From positions 916,966 to 978,965 of the forward strand of contig MNCI01013908.1 of the NCBI GenBank assembly GCA_015680685.1: 62,000 nt of DNA, written 5' to 3'. The position numbers were made by a program, and so were the translations under genes. This DNA comes from Gnetum montanum (lineage: Eukaryota; Streptophyta; Gnetopsida; Gnetales; Gnetaceae). Under the pieces are notes generated by a model. It saw only the letters and a program-made list of their open reading frames with translations. It was not told where the DNA came from and ran no database searches. This document shows, one piece after another, positions 23,890 to 35,994 of the stretch (the first letter of the stretch is position 1; each line of letters opens with the position of its first letter).

Positions 23890-24991
23890 TATGAGTTTTT
23901 GCTTCAACTATTGGAATGCATTTATGCATTCCTTGGTCCAGAAAAATGGTGCATCTTTCTTTATAAGCTCTACCAATGGCTTGATGATCTTTGAGAAGTT
24001 TTTGATGAAGTGCCTGTAATAACCAGTATGACCAAGGAATGACCTCATGTCCTTCACTATTTCTAGTTGTGTGGTTATTCCTTGGCTGACTCTTATTTTT
24101 TCTAGGTCTACCTTGATCCCTTGTTCAAAATTTAATGCCCCAAAACAATGCCCTCTTAGACCATTAGATGGCTTTTCTGCTAATTGAGCTTTAGTTTTGT
24201 TTCCACACATATTTGAAGAACTTACTCAAGCTAGTTCAATGATTATTCAAATGTAGCCCCATAGGTAGAGAAGTCATCCACGAAGACTTCTACCTTGCTA
24301 CAGATCTACTATTGGAAGATGCTTAGGACCAATGTTGAAATGTAGTGGGAGCATTGTACAAGCCAAAGGACATCTTCCTATATGTGAAAGTCCCCCAAGG
24401 ACTTGTGAATGCTATCTTGGCTTGGTCCTCTAGTGCAATTTGTATTTGGTTATAGCCACTATAATCATCCAAAAAGCCATAATAACAATGCCTTGTAATG
24501 GTATCTAGCACGTGGTTCAAAAATGGAAATGGGAAATGATCTTTGTAAGTGGCCACATTTAATAGCCAAAATTCTATATAGACTCTCCACTTTCCTCCTT
24601 TCTTTGATACAATAATAAGGGGGTTAATCCACTCGCTATCTACAATGGGGTAAATGAACCCATCCTTGAAGAGTTGCTTAATCTTCTTCATAACAATTTT
24701 CTTAAGCTTTGGTTTCAAGCATCTTTGTGAATACCTCTTTGGTTTGATGGAGGAGTCTATATAGATTCTATGTTGGCATATCCTATGGTTGATTCCTATT
24801 AACTCATGATATAAATAGGCAAAGGTTGTTGGCCATTTTTTCATAACTTCCAACAATATATTCTTATGTACTAGAGCAAGTGTGGCATTGATAATGACCA
24901 ACTTTCCATTGTTTATAAAAGCATATTCCATTCCTACCGGTAGATCCTTCAACTCAAGGCGCTCTTGCTTGAAATTTTTAGGGATCTCCAA
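23890..24991 (-). pseudogene. Element B: reverse transcriptase
   Basis: The longest open piece (24991-24323, 222 codons) contains the RT fingers and palm: DSEWINPLIIVSKKGGKWRV, DHFPFPFLNHVLDTI, GFLDDYSGYNQIQIA (first catalytic Asp) and GTFTYRKMSFGLYNAPTTFQ. The second catalytic motif reads VFVDDFSTYG near 24280 in the next frame, and the thumb follows at 24210-23908 (MRSFLGHTGYYRHFIKNFSK). Frame breaks lie between these pieces. The KDHFPFPF/FLDGYSGYNQ pattern points to the non-chromodomain Athila/Tat group. Confidence 0.92.
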
Positions 24992-25239
24992 CTCTCCCTA
25001 ATTAATTTTTCTTTATTCATCAAAGAGTTGATGGTGGATTTGCTCCAACTTGTCCATGCCTTCAACATATGAACTCATGAGGCTCTTAGTTGGTTCCATT
25101 CATATTTTTGATCTAGCCTCATTATCTATGATCAGCCACTAGGTACCCTCTAAGTTAGTGGCTGCTATGTATAGGAACCTTTGAATCTCTACTATCTCTG
25201 TACACTGATTGCATGCTTGAAAGGATGTCGTTGCACGCA

Positions 25240-25725
25240 ATGGCACCCTATGTCATTGTACGTAATGTATGGAATTCTCTTCCTGTTACTCTTTCCAAAG
25301 TTATTTTCCTTGGAAATATTCTAGGAAAGGTCTTGAATCCCCAACCTAGCATTAATGGTCCTCAACGATGCTCTTCATATAAGGATAGGAAAGTCTCCTT
25401 TTCAATTCTCCACATGGATCACTTAGAAATCAGCAAGATAGGACCACCCACAAATGGTGGTCACATTGTCTTTTACCAGTCCCAAAGGAATAGTGATGGA
25501 GTGGTTTGCTAGTTTTAATTTGATGTTGCTCTTCTTCAGTGGAGGTAGGTTCCAGGCTTTGTACATTTCTTGCAAAATTAAGTTAACTTTGGAACCTAAA
25601 TCCAAAATATCCTTACATGGTTCATTTCTGATGATTTACAAGTAAATAAGAGGACTTTCAAGATCAAATCTCTTCTTGGGAAGATGGTAGGCCTTGATCC
25701 AATATGTCATTGCGTGGGTCAACAT
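25240..25725 (-). pseudogene. Element B: retropepsin-type protease
   Basis: The - strand reads MLTHAMTYWIKAYHLPKKRF, then DILDLGSKVNLILQEMYKAW (active-site DLG) and LVKDNVTTICGWSYLADF. It is close to the A and D copies but has extra stops, for example inside the segment before the active site. Confidence 0.86.
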
Positions 25726-25869
25726 GATAGTATGCAGTTGGGGAGTGCTTTGGTTTGAAGGCTGCTCAATAGGACTTTTGGAGGTTGGAGTAGTAGGGTT
25801 AACAACCACAAGTATTTATGAGGGCTTTGTGGGGCTATTGGTTCTAAGAAATGGCCCCCTGCAAGACTT

Positions 25870-28160
25870 GGATTTAGGACCACCTGGATAAGGAGTTGGT
25901 TGTAAGTTTACTATTCTTGTGGTGTTTCTTTATTATGGCTGGGTAGGTATTTCACCTTGTATCGATGCAGCAAGTGGCAAAGGAGTTATTGATGGTGTTG
26001 CAAGAGATGAATGTTGAGGAGGACAAAAGGGAATGTAGGTTCCACCCTTAGAGAAGGTGCTCTGTAGTATTCTGAAGGATAGTATTTGTATGAAAAGGAA
26101 GCATGACTAGAAGAGTCATGTGTAGAGACTAGCTATTAAACGTAGTACCCATAGGGGTCAAGTTGGTAATAAGGATACTGTTTTCCTAGAGGTGGCATCC
26201 TCCATGACTATGGGTGTTGCCACTGTTGTTACTACTCTTGAGGTTGAGGCAACACTCCACTCAGATAGTAAGCTTGGTGGTGAAATTGTTGTCGATAGTT
26301 ACCTTGTGGATAAGAAAATTACCTAGGTGCTTGCCATTTTACTAATCTAGGGTTTAGAGCGTACACCCTAGATTCTTGTAAGTGTGACAATATAGGCAAC
26401 ATCCCTTGGGATGTTCATATTGGCAAATGTCACATTCTTCATCATCAATTTTTGATTCTGCAACCTCCTCAACTGCTGCAACTTTACCCTCATTTTTATG
26501 ATATCCCTGTTTAGTATCCTTCTTCTTCCTTCTTTCATGACCACTATCTTCTTGATCTCTACATTCCTTTACAATCTGTAAAGTGGTTTGGAACTTCTCA
26601 TCCAAGGACTTCCACATCTTTTCAAACCTTAGCCAATATTTCAGTAATAAATCTTTGGATCGACAAGGTTTTCCTCTACATAACTTCATCAAGTAATGCC
26701 TTCTCCTCCTTCTCATAGAAATGGACCTCCCTTTTGTGGATGGAAGGGTCTCTGTTGTATTTTTTTTGCAATTTCTCATTTTTCAACTCTCCTTCCTCTG
26801 TGGCCACTTGCTCAATGAGCCTTTGAATTTGATGGATCCTTAGCTTAGAAAGTCTTAATTGGACATTGATCCGAAGGGTTCTTCTTGTTTTAGTTCTAAG
26901 CCCATCTATGATATGATGTAGTTGATCCCATTGAGAATATCCATGGCCTAGGCATTGGTGCAAAAAATAGTAGTACCTATTCATAGTTGCATCCAAGGAC
27001 TCATGAGTGCCTTGTTTTCACCCTTGGATTTGCCTCCTTAAAATGGACACTTTGGAGTATGTTTAGTATTTGCCATTGAATAGATCCATCATCGTACTCT
27101 ATTGTTCAAGAGATTCTGGTTGCAAGGACCAGTACTAGGTCTTTTCTTCCTTTATGAGTATCCTTGGAAATAATTTTAGCTTTTGCCATTCATTTTTCAC
27201 ATTCTGTAAGGCACAAGCATCATGAAAGGCTTTCAAGTGATTTTGTGAATTTTAATTGTATGATACCTTAAACTTGGGGATATTGTTCATATCTAGCCAT
27301 TTAATGTGACTATCCTTCAAGTGCCTGGTTGGAATTCTAACAATCTCTAAAATATTCAACATGTTTTTGATAGCTAGTAGGGGCTCATAGCCATAATGAT
27401 CTTTGTGGCCCCTATTATGACCATGATGTTTACGATGAGTCTTGTTATGCCTTTGTACTTCATGATGTTCATCCTCTTTTTACTACTCATGCCCTTGGTC
27501 CCTTTTGTCATGGCGAGATCTACAATCATCCCTATCCTACCATTCATTTCCATCATGATCTTTGCTACTTCTTCCATGGTCTTGACTTCTACTTCTCCTG
27601 TTGGAGTTGGAGGAGAAAGATGATGAGGATGATGATGAAGGTAAAGAGGAAAGAGAATTAGCACTAGAATGATGCCTATTACCTCCTCTTCTTTTGTCCC
27701 TACCCTGATCACCATGTTTATCTTTCTCCTTGTGCTTGTCATTGTTCCTAGCTTGAGATGAATGACTATGGTTATCATCTTTTGAGGCCCTTTGATCTTG
27801 AGACTAGTTCTTCCCATCACCAAGGTTGTCCACAGTTGACTGTAACCATTGGTCAAGGGTCTTCCCATCAAAGAGAGAAGGAGAATTTGTGTATTGGGAG
27901 ACACCCAAAAAGAAGTCCTTGTCTTGTTTGTGTATTTTTAGGAACAAGTGGTTAGGAAAACTTTTGCCTTTTGAAGCCTCATAGGAAGCTTCCATTTTCC
28001 TATCTTTCTTCCATTGGGCCTTTATGGGATGATAATCCCAATAAGCATGGTCTTGAACCTTGTACTTCACATTAAGTTTGGAAATTCCCAACTTGATGAG
28101 ATTGTTCAACAACATCACAGAAACATATTGGTTAGGAGACAACACAATCTTGCCTTCCAT
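25870..28160 (-). pseudogene. Element B: gag
   Basis: Starts in a clear N-terminal ORF (28160-27804, MEGKIVLSPNQYVSVM...), the most complete N-terminus of this family here. It continues as a Ser/Arg/His/Asp-rich low-complexity stretch (27900-27380), a capsid-like region (MLNILEIVRIPTRHLKDSH, IKWLDMNNIPKFK), a region that includes RINVQLRLSKLRIHQIQRL (26996-26700), and the knuckle-like CDICQYEHPKGCC (26440-26400). A Pro/Gln/Tyr-rich tail follows. Several frameshifts are present. Confidence 0.88.
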
Positions 28161-29022
28161 GTCCCTCCATTGTAGCTACTTGTCTTGATATAGGATGAAG
28201 GTGAAATCTAGAGTGTGGAAAACTAGATAAGTATAGACAACTTTGAACTGTTGATGAGCAGCAAGGTACCCCTACGCTCAACCATATGAATACGAGCGTT
28301 TCATGCACAATCTGGTTGAATTCCAAGGACTAAGTTCTTATGTGCCCTTGTGGAACAAGGACAAGTTGGTTGATTATTGTCTTCCCAAGCTTACCTATAT
28401 GTATGTCACAATTATATGGTTAAGTAAGCCTAAGGGATATGATTTTTATAGATTTTATATTTTTATGTCTTGTGCTAGTAGGGAAGGAGAGAGGTAACTA
28501 AGTTACTAATTTAACTTAACTACTCATTAACTAATGTTCTCACTAATCCTAACACCAGCATTCATTCTCACTTGCCATACAAATCCTGAACCAGTGCAAC
28601 ACTACTGGGATTACCAAATGCTAATCGTTACTGGGTTACCAAGTGTTACATGCATGCTCAAAGTGATTGTACTGAGTGTAATTTAACGATTTGCTTAATT
28701 GACCAAAATGAATTGCTACGCTAATAACATAAATGTAAAGTGCATAAAATAAAATAAAATAAAATAAATGCATAAGAAAATAAAACTTTAGAAATGCATG
28801 AAAAAACAAATCTCAAGTGCTGCAAGGATGAATCGAAGAGCTCATCTTTATTGTCATACACAAGGTGTGCTCAAGTATGAAATTCTCAAATAAAGATCCA
28901 TCCACACTTAGACCTTGTACTGGGGGCACTTGGAAAATACTCTAACAGACTACAAGAGTTTCACTACTTGACTATTAAAAGAATTCCTTAAGACTTCCTT
29001 CCAATCATGTGCTTGAGCATTG

Positions 29023-29030
29023 TATTTATA
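29023..29030 (-). promoter_or_regulatory. LTR TATA box
   Basis: TATAAATA on the - strand, about 180 bases into the LTR and just after the U3 repeat array, the expected place for the pol II promoter. AATAAA follows about 175 bases downstream. Confidence 0.6.
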
Positions 29031-29040
29031 GGCTTGGGAG

Positions 29041-29205
29041 TAACTACTCTAATGATTAGAGTAACCACTCTAATAATTAAAATAAACTGCTAGAGTAACT
29101 ACTCTAATAATTAGAATAAACCACTAGAATAACTGCTCTAATAATTAGAATAAACTACTAGAGTAATTGCTCTAATAATTAGAATAAACCACTAGAGTAA
29201 CCACT
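29041..29205. repeat. Tandem 34-bp U3 repeats in the shared LTR
   Basis: About five units of 34 bases (form GAGTAACTACTCTAATAATT followed by AGAATAAACCACTA), plus partial ends. The GAGTAACTACTC part is an inverted repeat. The sequence is unrelated to the CATTGATG-type units in the LTRs at 16013 and 17107. Confidence 0.9.
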
Positions 29206-29212
29206 CTCATCA

Positions 29213-30785
29213 TACTCCCACGACTGAATGAAAACTCATAGCATATTACAACATTAGTGTTCATGATCATTTGGGATCATTAACTAATTGACAACTGATG
29301 GTGAAATGGGATGACAGACTCAATGTGCCTAGTGATGGATCAATAAGCATATTACAACATTAGTGTTCATGATCATTGTGGTAAACACTTGTACATAAAT
29401 GACATCCAATCCTTTATTTGGCAGCTTGAAGAAAGAAGATGGAGCATGTTGCTGCCAATGCTAAGATTGTGCCTTCCATTGTTTATCCATAGCCATGCCA
29501 GCAAACTTGCTCCTTTCGTAAATGCTCCAGTTTTGGTCCATCCTAAGTGCTTCCTCCAATCCCAATCAATTGTTTGTATGATCACCATCTACACACACAA
29601 CACAGTCACAAATGAGCAAGGATAGATAATCCAAAATGTAGTTGATACCTTGCCTCAATATGAAGTGCATTGGCTGAGTTGTAGAATGGAATGGAATGGA
29701 ATCCCAAGAACAAGGTTGTGTAAAGTACCTTGTGTATTTTATGGTTAATGTGAGTGAGTAGAACTCATCCCAAATCTAGACTCAAACAAACCACATCTAG
29801 TGACCTCACATCAACACACTTGACCAATCCATACACTTGAAGCAACAAGAATGCTTCTACAAAGAGTTATCACCATTCCGAGGAGAGCGAGATAGAGAAG
29901 CAGGAAGCGAGAAAGGGCTTTAGTTAGAGGGAACCTTTAGGCATGGGTAACATATCTTTCTAGTGCCATAACCAATGCTTGTAGCCCATATTGCTTTATT
30001 ATGTCTAAGGGATGTGCTTTGAATTCTCACCTTTTTCTCTTTTTTTTTTTGTGAGAACCACACCATGCAAAGACTTATTTTTATTCACTTAGCTTCCTGA
30101 TATTTGAACAATGTCAGAATGGTAGAAAATCCAAGAAAAATTTGAACAATGTCAGAATGGCAGAAAACCCAAGAAAAAGCATCCAAGCACCCAAGAGAAT
30201 GGCTAGCACCAATGCATTGAATCCCCTTGAAGTCACATCCTTTTAATCCTTTGAGTCTTTCCTCGGTTTGAAAAATACCCAGCCACCAATTCATTAAAAG
30301 TTTACTTAGAAAAAATGGGATTGTACAGTTCCAAGCGAAAGAAGATCATAGAGTTGTATGGATGAGTGGATGGCATGGACTCATTGCCTGTTTTACCAAA
30401 AGAACCATATCTTAATATTAGCATCATAATTCAAAGGTAAAAACCAAACATTAGCAATCAATATGATATAATTTAATCCACCATCATGAGCACTTATTGG
30501 ATGATGAATAAAAGGAAATCAAGAAAACAAAGAAATAGTAAAAATATGAACGATTGTGTAGAATAAAAAATAAGAAAAGTTGGAAAAATGTGTAAAACAA
30601 AATGTGTAAAAAAAAATTCAAAAAGAATGAAGGGCCTAGAATGGTTGACATAGGTGGCCATCTCCCCCACAATTGGGTTGGAAGGAGGAGATCTGAAATA
30701 GTGAGCAAGGTTGTTCATCAATAGAGGTATCATGTGTATTAGCTATCCTAAGTTCATGGAAAGGTTTGGTTTGTTGCACGTTGAC
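29213..30785 (-). other. Element D: 3' noncoding region
   Basis: No coding signal. 29870-30700 is homologous to 21290-22080 of B. A PPT-like TTGTGGGGGAG (30672-30660, - strand) follows the integrase tail. The approximately 3-kb 3' ORF of B is absent. Between 29230 and 29380 the segment AGCATATTACAACATTAGTG followed by TTCATGATCATT occurs twice, 109 bases apart. The region ends in the PPT at 29221-29213. Confidence 0.65.
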
Positions 30786-31790
30786 CTACAGTTTCTTGTC
30801 TGGGCTCTTAGGTTTGTATATTGTCATGGATCCTAAAGGAAAAGTTGCATAAATAATATAAGGTCCTTCCCACAGTGTTTGAAATTTAGTACGTTGAGGC
30901 ACATGTGTGGGATTCCAGTAGAGAACCTTATCTCTTGGTTGATATTTAACTTTCCTAATTCTTAGGTGATGATGTTGTTTATTGAAGGCCTTGTACAGTT
31001 TGTTAGATGACAAGGTAGCTAATCAATTTTCATCTAGCAAGTTAAGGGTTACTAACTATTGTTTTTGTTCTATATCAAGGTCAAGGTTGAGGTCACATGT
31101 TGTGGACAATGTACGGAGCTTAGTTTGAATGGGAAGCATTGGTAATTTACTGTATACTAACTCATAGAGAGAGTAGCTTATAGGGAGTTTCTATGTGGAG
31201 CGGTATGCCCAAAGAGCATCATTTAGTTTAGTGCTCCAGTCTCATCTAAACTTACTAATGGTCCTTGTCAATATCTTCGTAATCTCCCTATTGGTGACTT
31301 CTACTTGACCGTTCGCTTGGGGGTGGTATGGTGTAGTCAATTTATGCTCAACCCCTAAGCATTGCATTAATTTTCGAAAAGTTACACCTATGATGTGTGT
31401 ACCATTGTCTAAAATAAGTGCACGTGGCACACCAAACTTGTTTATGATTTTTTGTTGAAAAAATTATGTAGTTGTAGATTATGTACAATCATTAATAGTA
31501 GTTTCTTTGGCCCATTTTGTTAGGTAATCAACGGCAACAATAATATAAGCTTTTCCATTGGACATTAGTATAATCAGCCCCATAAAATCAATTTCCAAAA
31601 TGTTGAAGGGTTCTAATGGTTGAATCCATTGTTGTAGACCCTTCATTCTAGTAGTCATTCCCCCATCATGTTGACAACATTCACAAGATTGGATGAAATG
31701 ATGGGCATCCTGAAATAATGTAGGCCAATAATATCCTGCAAGTAAGATCTTGATGACCATTCATCTCTCAACATAATGACCCCCCACAAG
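30786..31790 (-). pseudogene. Element D: integrase, catalytic triad still readable
   Basis: Zinc-binding remnant DAHHFIQSCECCQ, then the core: LEIDFMGLI (first Asp), VPRALILDNGTHIIG (second Asp), NGQVEVTNREITKIL (Glu), and the C-terminal KAFNKQHHHLRIRKVKYQP with PQRTKFQTLWEGPYII. Four open pieces (31760-31479, 31430-31242, 31013-30786 and between) are separated by stops such as that after INDCT. It is better preserved than the B copy. Confidence 0.9.
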
Positions 31791-32059
31791 GACCCTCATG
31801 AGTGTCTTGGAGAACTCGCAATTGATCTATATCAGGAACACACCATCGAACCAAGCCATTGAGACACACTTTATAAAGTTGCCCATTGATCTCCATAAAG
31901 TGCTTGGCATAGTGAAGAAACTATTGTTTCTTCTTAAGGTTTAACTCTTGTGGTGTTTGTTGGGTGAGGAGATAGGTAAGAATGCTATTGTACCAGTTTG
32001 TCTCCATGGGTGATTGATTATTCACTACACCAGCAAAGAGGAATTCATCAGGGAAATTA

Positions 32060-32470
32060 TCAAAAATTGGATACTCATCCTCTTTGTTGTACCATCACAA
32101 CCGAGATAAATGATCAGTAACTACATTCTCAGTGCCTTTACGATCGATCATCGTAAGATTGAACTCTTGTAAGATTATAAGCCATCATATGATATGAGGG
32201 CTTACCACTGGCTTATTCATGAGGAACCTTATTGCACTATGATATGTATGTATATATACTTTATATCCTAATACATAGTGTCTAAAATTTTCTAGTGCAA
32301 ACACTACAGCCATTAATTCTTTCTTTGTGGTAGTGTAGTTAAGTTGTGCACCAACGATACTTCTACTTGCATAGTGGATGTAATAAGGACTTTTTTGGTC
32401 ATCTAACTATGTAAGTATGGCTCCTAAGGAATATTTGGACATGTCAGTCATGATATGGAATGGTTTGGAC
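32060..32470 (-). pseudogene. Element D: RNase H domain
   Basis: Reads TDMSKYSLGAILT, then a stop, YYIHYASRSIVGAQLNYTTT, KKELMAVVFALENFRHYVLG and FLMNKPVVSPH, followed by MIDRKGTENVVTDHLSRL. One stop breaks the first strand. The order and spacing match element B. Confidence 0.88.
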
Positions 32471-32879
32471 CAATCAGAAGCTTGTAGAATGGGTGTTTCT
32501 ACTAGCTTCTATTTTAGAGTTTGAAAAGCTAGTTCGCATTCCTTGGTCCATTCAAAAGGTACGTCCTTTTTCGTTAATTCCACCAATGATTTGGCAACCT
32601 TTGAAAAGTTCTCAATAAATCTCCTATAGTAGCCAGTATGTTCAAGGAATGATCAAATATCTTTGACAGGTTTTGATTGATGGGTAATTCCTTGGATAAC
32701 TTTGATTTTCTTGGGGTCTACCTCTATCCCTATGTGTGAGATTTTATGCCCTAGTACTATGCCTTCTTGGACCATCAAATGGTTTTTCTGCTAGTTGAGT
32801 CTCAAATTAGTTTCTACACATCTTTTTAACACTTGCTCCAACCGGTCCAAGGCTTGATCAAAGTTTTCTCCATAAGTGG

Positions 32880-33620
32880 AGAAGTCGTCCATAAAGAACT
32901 CCACGCCATTCCTATCTGTTATTGGAATATGCCTAGAACTAGTCATTGAAATGTTGTAGAGGCATTGCACAAGCCAAAAAACATTTGTTTTTATGTGAAT
33001 GTTCCCTAAGGATTGGTGAATGTAATCTTAGCTTGGTCTTCTGGGGCTATTTGTATTTGGTTACATCTACTATATCCATCTAGAAAACTGTAAAAGTTAT
33101 GCCCTGCGATGGTGTCCAAGACTTGGTTGACAAATGGAAATGAAAAGTGATCTTTGAATCTTGCCATATTTAGTAGCCTAAAATCTATACACACCCTCCA
33201 TTTGCCTTCCTTTTTAGGCACAATAACTAAGGGGCTAACCCATTCGCTATCAGCAATGGGGTATATGAACCTAGCCTTGAGAAGCTGTTCGATTTCTTCC
33301 TTAACTACTTGCTTCAGCTTAGGGTTCAATTGCCTCTATAGTTGTCTTCGAGGCTTCATAGAGGGGTAAGTGTAAATTCTATGTTGGCATATCCTAGGAT
33401 TTATTCTAGTTAATTCGGGATATGACCAAGCGAAGGCTTCTGACCATTTATTTATTACCTTTAGTAGTTCTTCTTTCTATTGAGGAGCAAGCTTAGCGTT
33501 GATAATTACCAATTTTTCATTTTTAAGGAACATGTATTCCATATTGGTGGGCAATGGTTTTAGCTCGAGGGGCTCCTGCTTAAATTTCTTAGAAATTTCC
33601 AACTTCCCCTAGTTGATATT
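32880..33620 (-). pseudogene. Element D: reverse transcriptase
   Basis: 33329-33006 is open: IEQLLKARFIYPIADSEWVS, VIVPKKEGKWRVCIDFRLLN, KDHFSFPFVNQVLDTI and FYSFLDGYSRCNQIQIAPED (first catalytic Asp). The second motif reads VEFFMDDFSTYG at about 32915-32880 in another frame. A stop follows ITFTNP. The thumb and RNase H linker continue to 32500. Confidence 0.9.
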
Positions 33621-33917
33621 TTCAAGGTTAAGACTTGGAAGTTGGCAGTGGACTTGCTCTAATGAATCTATGCTATCAATGTAAGCATAAGTCAAATCCT
33701 CAATTGGTTCCATGAATATGAGTGAATTGCTTTCTTGATCAACTATCAGCTAGTGGGTTTCTTCCTGTCATGTGGCTGCTACATACAAGCATCTTTGTAT
33801 GTTAATCACTTGTGCACACTAATTGCATGTAGGTAATGCTAAACTTTGCACAAACCATGACATCTACATGCAATTACACCCTATGTCACTATATGCGATG
33901 CATGGAACTTTCTTCTT

Positions 33918-34370
33918 CTAGATCTTTTCGAATGTGTTTTCCTTTGATATTTCCAAGGAAAGATCATGGATTCCTAAGTGTGCGTTAATGGTGCTTAGCC
34001 ATGATCTTCCCATTATGATTGGGAAGTTCCCCTTACCGTTGTTTACCTGAATCACTAGGAAGTCAGCTAGGTATGACCACCCACAAATAGTGGTAACAAT
34101 GTCTTCCACTAGTCCCAATGGGACAGTGATGGACTAGTCGGTCAACTCTAGATGGATGTTGCTCTTTTTCAATGGAGGCAGGTTCCAAGCCTTATACATT
34201 TCTTGAGAAATCAAGTTGACACCAGAACCTGAATCTAAAAGAGCCTTGCACAACGCATTTCCAAAAATTTGTAAGTATATCAGAGGACTCTCAAGATAAG
34301 ATAATTTCCTAGGAAGGTGGCCAACTTTGATCCAATTGGTGATGGCATGTGTTAGCATGACCGTATGCAT
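33918..34370 (-). pseudogene. Element D: retropepsin-type protease
   Basis: MLTHAITNWIKVGHLPRKLS, KALLDSGSGVNLISQEMYKA (active site DSG, closer to the canonical D-T/S-G than the DLG of A and B), a stop at about 34131-34136, then LVEDIVTTICGWSYLADFLV and NFPIIMGRSWLSTINAHL. Apart from the one stop it is nearly intact. Confidence 0.9.
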
Positions 34371-34442
34371 TGAGTGTAGTGATTGGGTTGAAGGGGGCTT
34401 CGAAGTTTTGATTGATATTGAGGCGTCTAAGGAATCAGTTGT

Positions 34443-35128
34443 TTATGATTGCAAGGGCTTGGTTGGATTGTTGGTTCTAAAAAAAGGTCTTTTCTTCATG
34501 TGGTTGTTGGAACCAATGGCAGGTTGAGAGTTAATAGCTCTTGTGGTGTTACGTTGCTGCGGTTGGGTAGGGATTTCACCTTGCATAGCTGGAGCAGGTG
34601 GTAGTGGAGCCATTGGTGGAAGAGATGCGGTTGAATGAGAAGGATGATATGCTTGGAGGATATCGCCCCTAGAAGAGGGAGTCCAATAATACATGTGGGC
34701 TTGGTAGTGAGGTTGAGGAGTGACATGACTAGTAGAGTCACATGGGGAGATTGGCTGCTGCACGTAATATCCATATGAGTCAGGTTGCTTGTAAGGATAC
34801 TGTTGCCTTGGTGGTGGCATTCCCCATGATTGTGGGTGCTGCCACTATTGATATTGCTCAATCAGTTGTGGTGGAGTTCCACTGGAATAATATGTTAAGT
34901 GTTGGTGGAACTGCCTTGGGTTACCTTGAGGATAAGGTAACCTTTAGGATGTTTTCCTTTTGTTTAATCATGGGTTGAGTGCATACACCCCAGACCCTTG
35001 TAGATGTGAGATTACAGGGCAACATCCCTTAGGATGGTCATATTGACATATCTCACATCCACTATCATTATCTATTTCTGAATCCACAACCTCTTCAATG
35101 ATGGAAACTTTTTCCTTACCCTTGCAGG
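34443..35128 (-). pseudogene. Element D: gag C-terminal part, truncated
   Basis: The knuckle-like GCEICQYDHPKGCC (about 35060-35020) is followed by a Pro/Gln/Tyr-rich tail (34820-34443, PPPRQQYPYKQPDSYGYYVQ). It matches the gags of A and B in the same order. Reading upstream it stops at about 35128 (SCKGKEKVSII is the last family match); beyond that the + strand belongs to element E. The 5' half of D, with the gag N-terminus and 5' LTR, is missing. Confidence 0.87.
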
Positions 35129-35922
35129 AAATACAAGGTGCAATGTCAAAAGCTGTGGAATTAGAGCAAATAACCCTTATAAACAGCATCCAAACCCAAT
35201 TTGGGATGATGAGTGTTAGTAACCCTATACAATCAAACCCACTCCCACCAAATTTTCAAACATTTAATGTTATGCCTCAAGCTGTTTCTCCCTTTACATC
35301 AACTCAAACTTTAAGTAATTACTCACAAAGCCCCATGTCCTCTTCATTCTTAACATCCAACACTGGTTTGAATGATGATAAATCAAAAGCCTTGATTCAA
35401 TCCATTATCAACCCAAACGGGATATCAAATCCTGTTGAACCACCAAGCCAAACCCAAGATCAGATGACCCAAATACTCATTTTACTACAAAGACTATCCA
35501 ATGAAGTGGTTGAGCTAAAGAGAAATAATAACAAAGGTCCTATACAACCAAAAAAACCAAGTGTATCAATCAACGATGATTATTGTCGTCTTCATAATAC
35601 AAGGCAACATTCCGAAAAGATTTGTTCTCAATTTATGGCATTGTATGGTGACAATACCCAAGGGCAAAAAAATGGGAAAACCCCTATCATGGTTCTTGAT
35701 GTACCTCATGAGACAAAAAATGAAGAGGTTTCCTCATTAGAACATGTTATGGTAGGTGACCTTAATCCACACAACACTCGCTACCACAAAATTAGTAACA
35801 TTATGAATGCTACACAACAACAAATTAGGAACAATCCTTATACACCTCCAAACAGAAGAGTTCCTAGTCAAAACAACACAAACAACCAATCTGGGTCATC
35901 CCAAGTAATTGCCCCACAATGA
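35129..35922 (+). CDS. Element E: gypsy gag-like ORF, 5'-truncated but otherwise open
   Basis: An unbroken frame of about 264 codons to TGA. It is rich in Ser, Asn, Gln and Pro. EIQGAMSKAVELEQITLINS begins it. QDQMTQILILLQRLSNEVVE is helix-like, and DDYCRLHNTRQHSEKICSQF has C/H spacing (Cys-x2-His-x4-His-x4-Cys) resembling a zinc knuckle. It belongs to a different gypsy family from A, B and D. The frame joins antisense D gag at 35128, so its true start is lost; I use the junction as its limit. An in-frame ATG is at 35143. Confidence 0.75.
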
Positions 35923-35994
35923 CCAAACACCCCATCTGTACTTAGAATAGTTCCCTCTCAACAAGAAGCCAAAGATGAACATAAGAATTATGAT

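Larger units (their letters stand above)
28252..29212 (-). repeat. Complete gypsy LTR, 961 bp, between elements D and B
   Basis: On the - strand a PPT-like CGTGGGAGTA (29221-29212) leads into TGATGAGAGTGG; the LTR ends GCTCATCA at 28252, 92 bases before the gag ATG of B. It is thus both the 3' LTR of D and the 5' LTR of B. TATAAATA lies at 29030-29023 and AATAAA at 28852-28847. The second half matches the A LTR, but the U3 repeats do not. Confidence 0.86.

Noticed and set aside
27396-27623. Met/Ile/Val-rich + strand ORF resembling a membrane protein.
   Set aside because: It is the antisense of the His/Asp-rich gag segment of element B.
29041-29205. 34-bp tandem units considered as a centromeric or telomeric satellite.
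   Set aside because: Only about five units, and they sit between an LTR start and its TATA box.
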